Notes under the pieces: generated by a model
Database searches by the model: none
Told to the model about the DNA's origin: nothing
Seen by the model: only the letters and a program-made list of their open reading frames with translations
NCBI GenBank assembly: GCA_036743055.1
Contig: DAINQE010000017.1
Span: 1-45,398, forward strand
From: Sabulitectum sp036743055
Lineage (GTDB): Bacteria; Fermentibacterota; Fermentibacteria; Fermentibacterales; JCC-6
Direction: 5' to 3'
Length of the DNA: 45,398 nt
Shown: positions 17,701-25,319 of the stretch, piece after piece
How positions within the stretch are numbered: the stretch's first letter is position 1
Layout of the letters: every line of letters begins with the position of its first letter
Position numbers and translations under genes: made by a program

Positions 17701-18045
17701 TACCGGGAACCCCATACACTCCAGGACCCTGGAGAAGAGCCAGGCTCTCATGTAGGACCTGTCGGCATACTCGGCGTTGAAGTTCCAGGTGGTCCTTCCG
17801 TGAAGGGGCTGGTCCGGGGGGAACTCCACCCTGTAAGACTTCTTGCGATATGCCCGGGAGGTATCTCCCCTTATCCGCATCGTGCAGTTCTCGTAGATGA
17901 TTCCCTGATGGGTCACGGTACAGGGGATGGTGATCTCCTGCTCCCAGTTCTCCATCATGTTTTCGAACTGGGCCTGGTCGCATGTTATGGAGTACTCCGG
18001 CACCTGGGAAGGAAAAAGGAGGCCGAACACGAGAAGCAGTGTCAT
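14785..18045 (-). CDS. secreted CotH-kinase / beta-helix / lamin-tail protein with C-terminal sorting-type domain
   Basis: This 1,086-residue protein has a very short hydrophobic leader (MTLLLVFGLLFPSQ) and then a CotH-type atypical kinase domain (about 20-370). The domain is recognisable by RIRGDTSRAYRKKSYRVEF (57-75) and ILLEPVD upstream of HNYYLYHD and LPWDVDK (254-260), which hold the likely catalytic acidic residues. A fibronectin-like region follows (~380-470), then a long right-handed beta-helix region (~490-800) and a lamin-tail domain (CVNEIMAKND ... DWIELYNG). The tail is a T9SS type A-like domain (QPRPNPCSTGSV, VFVYDLAGRRVETL, APSGVYLV). It probably acts outside the cell in phosphorylating or organising surface proteins; the target is unknown. 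AAGGAGG supports the ATG. It lies 27 bases after ackA. Confidence 0.87.
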   Translation of the reverse strand: MTLLLVFGLLFPSQVPEYSITCDQAQFENMMENWEQEITIPCTVTHQGIIYENCTMRIRGDTSRAYRKKSYRVEFPPDQPLHGRTTWNFNAEYADRSYMRAWLFSRVLECMGFPVFRVSHARLNVNGDYRGLFILLEPVDEAFLSRSGMDPSGNLYKAQVDGACANIHDDVDSVWSLKTGSGTGMNDLIQLIEDLEYTAPGNFQAFMDTAFVMEGEYGLLRMLAINSAFANNSTYYHNYYLYHDAAVSGSWIMLPWDVDKVLSDNLGISYGGCTNLNWYDNPIHARTLTVPDFREAFQDSVEMIYQEYLTPENLLLWSDSLEAALQQAVEEDDWDDTDIQGFQGALEELRENLDSRTSDLQWQFQYKYFPFRSYRSDTLATDSLPVSWTPTVDPLGNPASYTVIVRDSLGPDADEIARFEGIQDTVFTITGIPPGSWWWTVETNLQAGWRRTEATDRYNPFRIVEPVELEGVLGENTFLRRSNSPYLITGELVVPGGVTLSAEPGVVILMGEQGAISCQGDISLQGNAQDSVFISAVHGETGWRGIRVQNGGLEMVNTVISGSRGYSSSPGEGFAALAGTDAQITITGSVFRDNWCSVKLHGGTAEVTDSRFVRCRGEMFYMEQGESASIVSTVFHDLFDPVAGSMDGIEFQLCRNGIFTVEDCEVSSIDGDCIDMNASTVTVSGTTISNSSDKGISIGAPTGGSGSGTMVTVTGSIIENCPMGIAVKDGAFLQGSGLLLRNCETGISVYEKTPGAGGGHGETSSSIFQGCGSPVSVEEGTLSVDWSISDTQPLTGQGNIQGDPRTDEGGYLLWNSPCIDGGDPSLQDPDGTRQDIGPFFYPSAMPYLCVNEIMAKNDTVILDDWGRTSDWIELYNGNPYEIDAGVLVFMNADSAGADPWSVPRGTMIPPGGFLLFWADGDGWKGGTHLPFRLSAGGDGFTLGRIPAGDGEEPFVSMLEDVSFGDQTADISWGRFPDGGEWRILQVPTPGWSNGNMHSQPVYLCQPRPNPCSTGSVTVEVEIAGGQTDVFVYDLAGRRVETLHQGYLPPGSSTFFWNTGTAPSGVYLVFARCAGQTPASAKVTILR

Positions 18046-18072
18046 GATCCGGCCTCCTTGAGAGTGGTTTCG

Positions 18073-19263
18073 TCAGCTGGTGAGACGGATGGTCTCCCTG
18101 GCTATCATGAGTTCCTCGTTGGTGGGGATCACCATGACCTTCACGGAGCTGTCGGGGGCGGAGATGATCCTTTCCACTCCCTTTACCTTGTTCGCCTCAC
18201 GGTCGATCCGAATTCCCAGCGCATCCATGTTATCACAGATAAGCTCCCTGAGTTCCCAGCCGTTCTCCCCGATCCCGGCGGTGAACACCACGGCATCCAG
18301 GGTTCCCAGTGTCGCCGCGTATGAGCCGATGTACTTCCTCACCCTGTCGGCGAACATCTCGAAAGCGAGTTTCGAGCGTTCATGGCCGTTCCACATGTGC
18401 TCTTCCACGTCCCTCATGTCCATGGATACGCCGCTTACTCCCAGAAGACCGCTCTCCTTGTAAACCATTTTCTTCACCTGTTCCAGGGTCCAGCCCCTGT
18501 TCTCCATCAGGTCGAAGAGGATGGCCGGGTCCACATCGCCGGACCTGGTGCCCATCATCACTCCGCAGAAGGTGCCGAATCCCAGGCTGGTGTCTATGGA
18601 CCTGCCGCCCTTCACCGCCGTGATGGAAGAGCCGTTGCCAAGGTGGCAGGTGATTGTGTTCACCTCATCAAGGGGGCGTTCGAGGATCTCGGCGGCCCTC
18701 TGGGAAACGAACTGGTGGCTGGTGCCGTGGAAGCCGTAGCGCCTCATTCCAAAGTCCTCGTAAAGCCTGTAGGGCAGTCCGTAGAGGTAATTGACCATGG
18801 GCATGGTCTGATGGAAGGCGGTGTCGAATACGGCAACGTTGGGTACTCCTGGAAGGGCCTTCATCGCCGCCCTTATCCCCATGATGTTGGCTGGGTTATG
18901 CAGGGGGGCCATCTCGCAGACCTCTTCCAGTCCGGAAAGGACCTTTTCATCGATCAGAACGCTACTGGTGAACTTCTCTCCACCGTGGACCACCCGGTGA
19001 CCGCAGGCGGTTATCTCCTCCAGTGAGCCGATGGCGCCCCTGTCGGGGTCCACTATGATCTCCAGAGCCATGGCGAGACCTGTCTCATGGTCGGGAATGG
19101 GCTTCTCGAACTCCACCTTCCCGCCGTTGCACTTGTACTTCATCTTGCCCTGCTCCAGGCCGATGCGCTCGATAAGGCCGGATCCCAGCATGCTGCCGCA
19201 GGTTCCGTCTATCACCTGGAACTTGATGGATGAACTGCCACTGTTGATAACGAGAATCTTCAT
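18073..19263 (-). CDS. ackA: acetate kinase
   Basis: Acetate kinase interconverts acetyl phosphate + ADP and acetate + ATP, the substrate-level phosphorylation step of acetate fermentation. The 396-residue product starts MKILVINSGSSSIKF and contains ACGHRVVHGG, FDTAFHQTMP, RYGFHGTSHQFV, CHLGNGSSI and MMGTRSGDVDP, all standard for the ASKHA-fold acetokinase family. The start at 19263 is preferred because GAGG lies six bases upstream and the family begins exactly there; the frame runs open 21 codons further. No phosphate acetyltransferase gene is adjacent, so acetyl phosphate must come from elsewhere in the genome. A promoter candidate lies just upstream. Confidence 0.97.
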   Translation of the reverse strand: MKILVINSGSSSIKFQVIDGTCGSMLGSGLIERIGLEQGKMKYKCNGGKVEFEKPIPDHETGLAMALEIIVDPDRGAIGSLEEITACGHRVVHGGEKFTSSVLIDEKVLSGLEEVCEMAPLHNPANIMGIRAAMKALPGVPNVAVFDTAFHQTMPMVNYLYGLPYRLYEDFGMRRYGFHGTSHQFVSQRAAEILERPLDEVNTITCHLGNGSSITAVKGGRSIDTSLGFGTFCGVMMGTRSGDVDPAILFDLMENRGWTLEQVKKMVYKESGLLGVSGVSMDMRDVEEHMWNGHERSKLAFEMFADRVRKYIGSYAATLGTLDAVVFTAGIGENGWELRELICDNMDALGIRIDREANKVKGVERIISAPDSSVKVMVIPTNEELMIARETIRLTS

Positions 19264-19321
19264 TTCAGCCTCTTGCTCTAATTGAAAAACGTGTTCTTGA
19301 AACGGGAAATGCCGTCCGGGG

Positions 19322-19350
19322 AACATACCTTATTCTTCGTTTTTCCTCAA
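19322..19350 (-). promoter_or_regulatory. candidate promoter for ackA
   Basis: On the minus strand TTGAGG (19345-19350) overlaps the stop of the O-antigen-ligase-like gene and is followed after exactly 17 bases by TATGTT (19322-19327). Each matches four of six consensus bases. The predicted leader is about 50 bases. This would allow ackA and the CotH gene to be expressed separately from the hisS cluster upstream. Confidence 0.4.
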
Positions 19351-20756
19351 CCTTTTTTGCCCTTCTTCGCAAGCCTTGTATCCAGCACCGCGAAAAGGAA
19401 GGCCCAGATGCATGAGAAGCGGTAGTTCGTTATCAGGGAACTGCTGAGGGCCGCTATGACAAGGGCGGTGAAAGAGGCCGTGAGCCACATGCCGGTTACC
19501 GCGTCCCCAGAGGAAGGGGCTCCAATGGTGAGCCTGAACCCTCCGGCAATTCCCCTGGCGTAAAGAAGCGCAAGTACCACCGTTCCAGCAAGACCGGTGT
19601 TGAGAAGGAGCTGGAAGAAGCTTCCGTCCACATAGGGGATCGATACCATGGACATAAGGTCGGGACGGAAGTAGTGGATCTCATGGCCGAAACCGGTGCC
19701 GAACAGAAGGGTGACCGGCGATGCGGTGACGGTTCTCAGTATCTCATACCAGGAGAGGAACCTGGCCCAGAGCGACACATCGCCTATCAGTCCGCCGTCG
19801 GCTCCCCCTCCTCTGGCGGCAACATCACCGGGGGTCAGAAGGCCCGCCGCCGCAACGAATGCCACCGAACCCGCGGTGAAGACAAGAACGAGAAGGGCCC
19901 TGGACAGAACCGGGCCGAGCCTGACACCCGCCCGGCCCTCCCGCGCCATGTCCCCCACGAAGGCCGCCATGGCCCCTGCAGCAACCGCCAGCCAGAGGGC
20001 CCTTGACTGCCCCAGGAGTATCGCTGCCCCCATGACCAGTATGGCCACGGCCGAAGGGATAAGTGGAAGGCGGCCGCCTTTTTTCCAGATCGTGAATCCG
20101 GCAATGAACAGGCCGACCATGACCACATTCAGTTCCCGGGAGGTTACCCTGAGACCCGAGGTTGCCCTCTCGTAAACCCCTTCGCCCCCTGTAAAGCCCT
20201 TGAAAAGAACCCATATCGCCGCTGCTATGGAAACCCATACCAGGGTCCTCACAAGGAGCCTCTGGTTCTCATCCTTCCCCAGAAGCCACATCGCCGGGAA
20301 GTAGAACAGGTATCCCAGCATGGTCTTCAGGAAGAGTCCGGCACTTTCGGGATCGTATCCCCTGGCCACACCGTGGATGAAAGAGGCCGCGGAAAGGGCC
20401 ATGAGAACCAGTATGAGTCTTGATATCCCGGTGGACTTCACCGCCCCCTCACCGTCGATCACCGCGCCGATCCACATGATGAAGATCCAAATCTGTATAG
20501 CGTCGTCTATCCTTATCGGGAATGGGCCCGCGTAGAAACCCAGTCTGGCCAGGAAAAGCGTGGTGAGAACCACCTGAACGGTGAAAAGGAGAGCCGCCAT
20601 CCTGGGTGGACAGGCAAAGACCATCAGGGCTATCAGCAGGAAGGAAACTCCGGCCGCCACCGGAATCAGGGTATCGGTTGCCGCTCCGGCGGCCACCAGA
20701 ACCAGGATCGCAGCGAAACCGGCGTTCAGAACCCGCCTTGAACCCTCAGATGTCAA
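19347..20756 (-). CDS. O-antigen ligase / polymerase family membrane protein
   Basis: This polytopic protein (469 residues from TTG 20756) has about ten hydrophobic segments and the long periplasmic loop between late helices seen in the O-antigen ligase (Wzy_C/WaaL) superfamily, here around SLWARFLSWYEILRTVTASP and LFGTGFGHEIHYF. Members transfer or polymerise lipid-linked glycans on the outer face of the inner membrane, which fits the flippase and glycosyltransferase elsewhere in the window. The start is uncertain: the ATG-type frame from 20822 would overlap the GAF-protein gene by 77 bases, whereas TTG 20756 overlaps by only 11. The stop coincides with a likely ackA -35 element. Assignment to the superfamily is by topology and weak motif, not by a catalytic signature. 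Confidence 0.72.
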   Translation of the reverse strand: MTSEGSRRVLNAGFAAILVLVAAGAATDTLIPVAAGVSFLLIALMVFACPPRMAALLFTVQVVLTTLFLARLGFYAGPFPIRIDDAIQIWIFIMWIGAVIDGEGAVKSTGISRLILVLMALSAASFIHGVARGYDPESAGLFLKTMLGYLFYFPAMWLLGKDENQRLLVRTLVWVSIAAAIWVLFKGFTGGEGVYERATSGLRVTSRELNVVMVGLFIAGFTIWKKGGRLPLIPSAVAILVMGAAILLGQSRALWLAVAAGAMAAFVGDMAREGRAGVRLGPVLSRALLVLVFTAGSVAFVAAAGLLTPGDVAARGGGADGGLIGDVSLWARFLSWYEILRTVTASPVTLLFGTGFGHEIHYFRPDLMSMVSIPYVDGSFFQLLLNTGLAGTVVLALLYARGIAGGFRLTIGAPSSGDAVTGMWLTASFTALVIAALSSSLITNYRFSCIWAFLFAVLDTRLAKKGKKG

Positions 20757-21225
20757 TACCCGCCGCCTCGGCCACCGCGGGGGATACGGTCTGCGCCACC
20801 CATTCAAGGAACTCCGAATCATCCGCTCCGAAAGCGGCGGCTGTGTGGGAATCTATGTCGAGTTCACCCACCAGCACCCCCCTGTGGATCACCGGGGCGA
20901 CGAACTCGCTCCTTACCAGAGGGCTGCACGACAGGTAGTTGGACTCCGCCGTCACATCGTCCACCACGAAAACCTTCAGGGTGCTGGCGGCCTGGCCGCA
21001 GATGCCCTCTCCGAAGCCTATCCTTACATGTTCCGTGGGTTCGCCGGAGAACGGCCCAAGGACCAGCTGATCAGCTTCAGCGGGGTCGACGAGGTAGAAA
21101 CCCGCCCAGTCGTATCCCCTGCCGGCTTCCCTGAGAAGGTCGCAGACCGCCTGAAGCCTGTCCCCGGCGGGAACCGCCTCGTCCATTACCCTTCGAATGA
21201 ACTCCCTGGTTTCCAGGCTGATCAC
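20746..21225 (-). CDS. GAF-domain protein, probable free methionine-R-sulfoxide reductase-like
   Basis: The 159-residue product is a single GAF domain matching the fRMsr (MsrC/YebR) family, which reduces free Met-R-sulfoxide using thioredoxin. DWAGFYLVD (39-47), LVLGPFSGE (54-62), GEGICGQAA (72-80) and GELDIDS (120-126) align well with it. The catalytic cysteine equivalent is C100 (NYLSCSPLVRSE), and a resolving cysteine is C76. The third family cysteine, next to VRI, is replaced by His (H66). The start is taken as the GTG whose last two bases begin the upstream TGA stop (GTGA); a longer frame to 21393 overlaps the AhpD gene in another frame. The neighbouring AhpD-like gene supports an oxidative-damage role, though a ligand-binding GAF without reductase activity cannot be excluded. 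Confidence 0.75.
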   Translation of the reverse strand: MISLETREFIRRVMDEAVPAGDRLQAVCDLLREAGRGYDWAGFYLVDPAEADQLVLGPFSGEPTEHVRIGFGEGICGQAASTLKVFVVDDVTAESNYLSCSPLVRSEFVAPVIHRGVLVGELDIDSHTAAAFGADDSEFLEWVAQTVSPAVAEAAGIDI

Positions 21226-21578
21226 TTCGCTTCCTCCTCCATGGACTCCCACAGGGCAAGGGCTCTGCGGACGTGGGGAATGGTTATCGTTCCACCCACC
21301 ACCGAGCCGATACCCAGGACTTCCACTATCTGTTCCCTTGTAACGCCGGTCTCCCGGCATCGATGAACATGCCAGGCTATGCAGTCGTCGCATCTGAGGA
21401 CAAGGGATGCGGCAAGGCCCAGCATCTCCTTTACGCCGGCTGAGAGGGCGCCTTCATCATAGGCGAGTGAATCCACGCTGAGTACCCTCTTCATAACCCT
21501 GTCGGCGTTCCTGAAAAGTATCTCGTTCTGTTCCCCGCGGAGGTTGAGGAAATCGTTCATCGTCCGGTACTGGGACAT
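21222..21578 (-). CDS. AhpD-like carboxymuconolactone decarboxylase family protein
   Basis: This 118-residue all-helical protein carries the AhpD-core redox motif CDDCIAWH (C63, C66, H70) followed by ITIPHVRRAL, the typical C-terminal helix. Such proteins are alkylhydroperoxidase-like disulfide reductases or peroxidases; the true substrate varies. AAGGAGAAGGAG stands directly before the ATG at 21578, so I prefer it. A second ATG at 21560 overlaps the stop of the phosphatase gene as ATGA but has no good Shine-Dalgarno. It sits between a phosphatase and a methionine-sulfoxide-reductase-like gene, with overlaps on both sides. Confidence 0.85.
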   Translation of the reverse strand: MSQYRTMNDFLNLRGEQNEILFRNADRVMKRVLSVDSLAYDEGALSAGVKEMLGLAASLVLRCDDCIAWHVHRCRETGVTREQIVEVLGIGSVVGGTITIPHVRRALALWESMEEEAK

Positions 21579-23854
21579 TCTCCTTCTCCTTCGGCAAGTC
21601 TTACCACCACCAGGGCGGTCACGTCATCCTGCTGATCCCCGTCTTCCCTGTAGCTCTCCAGCAGACCGGTCAGGGAATCGATTATGCCCGAGGCTGAATC
21701 GGAACAGTGCTTCGCCAGGAAACCCCGGAGCCTCCGGACACCGAAGGGTTCGCCTTCGGGGCTCATGCTCTCGGTTATCCCGTCGGTATAGAGCAGAAGC
21801 CTGCTTCCAGGTCTGATTACCGCATCGCCCTTGACATAGGAGGCGTCTGGAATCACTCCCAGAATCAGTCCGCCCCTGTCCAGGACCTCGATGTCTCCCT
21901 CTTCGTTCCCGTGGCAGATGAGCGGAGGATCATGGCCGGCGCAGCAATACTGGAAAGAACCCTCCAGCGGATCGATGAAGCCAAGGAAGAAGGTTATGAA
22001 GGTGTCGTCGGGCATCCTTCCGCAAAGGGCGGCGTTAAGCCTGCTTACCGTCTCGTCCACGGCAAGGTTCTCCCGGAGAAGCGTTCCCAGACTGGCCTGA
22101 AGGGCTGCCATGAGCATGGCCGCGGGGGCTCCCTTTCCGGAAACATCGGCAACTGCAACAGCGGTCCTTCCATCTTCCAGGGGGATAACGTCGTAGTAGT
22201 CGCCACCCATTACCCTGGAGGGTATGTTGACGGCGCTGATGTCCCATCCCGCAGGCTTTATGAGGGTACCCGGAAGCAGTTTCCTCTGCATGTCCCTTGC
22301 CAGCTCCAGCTCCCTTGCCAGGGATTCGCTCTGGAGTTTCTCCCCGAAGAGCCTGGCGCTCTGGACAGCCTGGGCGATCTGCCTGGTGAAACTTTCAAAG
22401 AGACCCCTCGTGTATTCCTGGAAGAAGAACTGCCTGGAACTGGCGGCCAATATTATGCCCAGCCGCTCGCCCCGCACCTCCACCGGCGCGGCGACCAGCG
22501 AGGCAATCCTGGTGTTCCCCTTCGACTGATCTTCCATTTTTCTCAGGGAACTCCTCCTGTAGTTATTCATCATGAATCCGCCCCCGGAGGCGTCTATCCT
22601 TCTGGCTACCCCGGAGTACCAGCCGGGAGCAAGCTTGTCTCCGATGTCCTCCAGTGCCCCGGTCCTGGAATGGGAATGATCCCGGCCGCTGAAAAGATGA
22701 AACCAGCACGCATCGGCTCCGGTGAGCTTCACACCCAGGCGAACCGCCGCCTCACAGAGCTGATCGAGCTCGAAACTGGAGTGCAGTACCTGGCTCAGGT
22801 CCTGCAGCGTTGCCAGCTCCCTGCTCTTCTTCTCCAGTATCCTCGCGGTGGGGAGCTGAAGGAGCATGGTCAGGAAGGCCAGGAGTACGTAAACGGCGGA
22901 GACGGTCACCGCTGCGGTCTCGAGACCCCCTGTGCCGGGGCATCGCCAGCCGGACAGCCAGTAATAGACCCCGCGTATCATTATAACGGCGGCAAAGGCG
23001 CCGAAGAGCACGATGTACCTTGACTTGCGGGAAAGGTACTGGACCCACCTCTGGCAGAAACCCAGGGAGACCGACGACACGAGAAGGAGCAGACCGGGAA
23101 GCTCCAGTTCGATCCCAGTGAACAGTTCGCTGGCGGAGGCCACGGTGATCCTCATTCCCGTGATGTGGAGGAAGCCGTTCAGGAAGACCAGCGCAACGGT
23201 TGCCCTGTAGAGCCATATCGTTGCCGGGGAACGGTCTACGAAGACGAATCCCCTCACCGCGGCGAGGAGAACCAGTGAAACCGCCAGTATTGCCAGCCTC
23301 ACAGGCGGGACCCGTTCTGCAGGGCTCCCGGAAGTCCTTCCCTCCTCCCGCTCAGGTTCCGTCCCGGAGGTGTCCACGCTGGTGGATGTGAGAACGGCAT
23401 TTATGAGCACCCCGGTTGCAGCCCCGGTCACCTCACCAAGGGTGCCCAGGAACTCGCTTGTCTGACCGGTGAAGGTGGAATCGACGAAGCTTCTCACCTG
23501 CCCGCCGCCGACCTGGGCGACATTGTCTATTCGCCGCCCCAGCTCCAGGACCCTCTCCGCCCTCTCAGGGTCTTCGGGAAAGGATGACACCCCCCCGGCG
23601 GAGCCGGCATACCCTGTGAGGCCCCATAGCAGGACGATGGAGAAGAATGTCAGCAGGAGCCTTCTGGAGAGGCTTATCGTGGAAAGAAGCTCGTCCATCC
23701 CCAGAAAGAAGAAGAACCCCGCTGCAAGGAAGAGGATCCCGGCGGAGATCCTGGTGACGCTGCCGCCCAGGGAAGAAGGAGGGAACAGAACAAGCAGAAG
23801 GGCCGCCAGAATCAGCGCTCCCTTCACCATCCTGATAGTTCCCCGCCGGTTCAT
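21557..23854 (-). CDS. membrane-bound GAF-SpoIIE (PP2C-type) serine/threonine phosphatase
   Basis: The roughly 765-residue protein begins with about three hydrophobic segments, a ~100-residue probably extracytoplasmic stretch and a second bundle of about six helices. It continues in the cytoplasm with a GAF domain (~350-500), a signalling helix (ESLARELELARDMQRKLLP) and a SpoIIE/RsbU PP2C domain. The PP2C metal-binding acidic motifs are intact: GGDYYDV, VADVSGKG, LLYTDGITES and DDVTALVVV. Such proteins dephosphorylate anti-anti-sigma (STAS) partners in partner-switching control; no STAS or anti-sigma gene is in this window. The ATG at 23854 follows GGCGGGG; an in-frame TTG at 23869 overlaps the hisS stop and would add five residues. 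Confidence 0.88.
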   Translation of the reverse strand: MNRRGTIRMVKGALILAALLLVLFPPSSLGGSVTRISAGILFLAAGFFFFLGMDELLSTISLSRRLLLTFFSIVLLWGLTGYAGSAGGVSSFPEDPERAERVLELGRRIDNVAQVGGGQVRSFVDSTFTGQTSEFLGTLGEVTGAATGVLINAVLTSTSVDTSGTEPEREEGRTSGSPAERVPPVRLAILAVSLVLLAAVRGFVFVDRSPATIWLYRATVALVFLNGFLHITGMRITVASASELFTGIELELPGLLLLVSSVSLGFCQRWVQYLSRKSRYIVLFGAFAAVIMIRGVYYWLSGWRCPGTGGLETAAVTVSAVYVLLAFLTMLLQLPTARILEKKSRELATLQDLSQVLHSSFELDQLCEAAVRLGVKLTGADACWFHLFSGRDHSHSRTGALEDIGDKLAPGWYSGVARRIDASGGGFMMNNYRRSSLRKMEDQSKGNTRIASLVAAPVEVRGERLGIILAASSRQFFFQEYTRGLFESFTRQIAQAVQSARLFGEKLQSESLARELELARDMQRKLLPGTLIKPAGWDISAVNIPSRVMGGDYYDVIPLEDGRTAVAVADVSGKGAPAAMLMAALQASLGTLLRENLAVDETVSRLNAALCGRMPDDTFITFFLGFIDPLEGSFQYCCAGHDPPLICHGNEEGDIEVLDRGGLILGVIPDASYVKGDAVIRPGSRLLLYTDGITESMSPEGEPFGVRRLRGFLAKHCSDSASGIIDSLTGLLESYREDGDQQDDVTALVVVRLAEGEGECPSTGR

Positions 23855-23865
23855 TACCCCGCCTG

Positions 23866-25167
23866 TCAATCCGCCGCGAGGAAGGAAGCGAGCTCTTCAG
23901 GGGTACCCGTGGTCACCGTTCCGTCGGCCAGGAGCTTCATGGGAAAGCGACCCAGTGCAACCTCCTCGGAACCCACGGTGACGATCCTGGGAATGCCCAG
24001 TCTGGAAGCCTCTCCGAACTGCCGTCCTATCTTTCTCCCGGAAACGTCAATCATGGTCCTGAACCCCCTGCCCCTGAAGAAACGGGCAAGGGCCGCCGCC
24101 TCGGCGAGAACATCCCCGGAGACCACCGCCACGTAAAGATCAGCCGGATGGGCACTTTCAAGGGTCTTTGGTATCAGGCCGTAGGTCTCCAGGAAGAGGG
24201 TAAGTGTGAGGACTCCCATACCGAACCCCACACCGGATATCTTCTTGCTTCCGAAAAGGCCCACAAGATTATCGTACCTCCCCCCTCCGCACAATGCGCG
24301 CCTGTTCTCGCCGCCTGTATCCATCAGCTCAAATACGATTCCGGTGTAGTAGTCCAGGCCCCTTACTACCGCGGGAGAGAAAGAGGTTCCCTCCACCCCT
24401 GATCTTGCAAGAAGGTCTTGAAATCTCACTATCTCTTCGTGTGATTCACAGCCTTCCATCAGCTCCCGCAGCCAGGGATCGCCGGTTGACTCCACCCCGA
24501 CGAGCTTTTCCACCATGGAAGCGATCTTCTCGCTGCCGCCACAGGCTTCCATGAGGCTTTCCCGCCAGGGGCCCGGCTTCATCTTGTCGCGGCGGTCCAC
24601 TGCGGCAAAGACCGTTTGAACGCTCTCGCTCGGAACGCCGCAGCGCTCCAGGGCGCTGGTCATGAACCTTCTGCTTGACCATCCGATCCTGTAGATGGAG
24701 CTGGGGGCTTTGAAGGACTCCATTATTCCCCCCAGGACCATCATTATCTCCAGATCGGCTGAGAGATCAGAGGATCCCAGGATGTCACAGTTGAACTGGA
24801 GGAACTCCCGTACCCTTCCCCTCTGGGGACGCTCATACCGAAAGCACAGGGGCATTGAGAACCATCTTACCGGAAGCTGCAGCTCTCCGCGGTGGGCTAT
24901 CATCCTTGCAAGGGATGGGGTCATTTCCGGACGAAGTATGACCTCCCTTTCGCTCCTGTCCAGGAAGGTATAGCTCTGCCTTTCAACGAGTTCGCCGCCG
25001 GATTTGGCCGCAAAAAGGGAAAGGGGCTCCATGACAGGTCCGTCATACTCCTCGAATCCGGCTTTCAGGGAACCCTCCCTGAGCTTGCCGGTAACGTAAT
25101 TTTCCACCCTGAACTCTTCTGGATACCTCTGGCGCATACCGCCGAGGGGTTTCGTTGAAAGAGTCAT
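23866..25167 (-). CDS. hisS: histidyl-tRNA synthetase
   Basis: Class II synthetase of 433 residues charging tRNA-His. Motif 2 is CFRYERPQRGRVREFLQF, the histidine-specific HisA motif is RGLDYYTGIVFE, and GGGRYDNL and a C-terminal anticodon-binding domain (DLYVAVVSGDV onward) are present. These separate it from the HisZ regulatory subunit, which lacks them. The N-terminal and motif variants LRPEMTPSLARM and FLQFNCDILG look closer to the plant/organellar type of HisRS than to the common bacterial RPEGT form. AAGGAG precedes the ATG. It leads a run of five leftward genes and has its own promoter. Confidence 0.93.
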   Translation of the reverse strand: MTLSTKPLGGMRQRYPEEFRVENYVTGKLREGSLKAGFEEYDGPVMEPLSLFAAKSGGELVERQSYTFLDRSEREVILRPEMTPSLARMIAHRGELQLPVRWFSMPLCFRYERPQRGRVREFLQFNCDILGSSDLSADLEIMMVLGGIMESFKAPSSIYRIGWSSRRFMTSALERCGVPSESVQTVFAAVDRRDKMKPGPWRESLMEACGGSEKIASMVEKLVGVESTGDPWLRELMEGCESHEEIVRFQDLLARSGVEGTSFSPAVVRGLDYYTGIVFELMDTGGENRRALCGGGRYDNLVGLFGSKKISGVGFGMGVLTLTLFLETYGLIPKTLESAHPADLYVAVVSGDVLAEAAALARFFRGRGFRTMIDVSGRKIGRQFGEASRLGIPRIVTVGSEEVALGRFPMKLLADGTVTTGTPEELASFLAAD

Positions 25168-25227
25168 AAAACACTCCTTGGTAATACTTTCACAACACGC
25201 ATGAGCAACAGGCCGATTTTCCCGGGT

Positions 25228-25256
25228 ATCCTACCCTGTGAGGTCAGCCGGTGCAA
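25228..25256 (-). promoter_or_regulatory. candidate promoter for hisS and downstream genes
   Basis: Minus-strand TTGCAC (25251-25256), a 17-base spacer and TAGGAT (25228-25233), each four of six to consensus, lie in the 152-base gap between the GGDEF protein gene and hisS. A start near 25221 leaves about 54 bases of leader ending in AAGGAG. The same gap holds a possible hairpin made of CCTGG/CCAGG with outer GGC/GCC pairs (about 25270-25300), which has no T-run. I find no T-box features. Confidence 0.45.
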
Positions 25257-25319
25257 CCCCGTGAAGGTCGACTATCGGCCCTGGCATCGTTCCAGGAAGG
25301 CCACCCGCAGGTTCAGGTC

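Noticed and set aside
23866..25167. HisZ (ATP phosphoribosyltransferase regulatory subunit)
   Set aside because: The histidine-specific RGLDYYTG motif and the C-terminal anticodon-binding domain are both present, as in HisRS.
25168..25319. SRP RNA, T-box or riboswitch upstream of hisS
   Set aside because: The GGAAG-type SRP tetraloop region and the T-box sequence are absent; only a promoter and a short hairpin can be supported.
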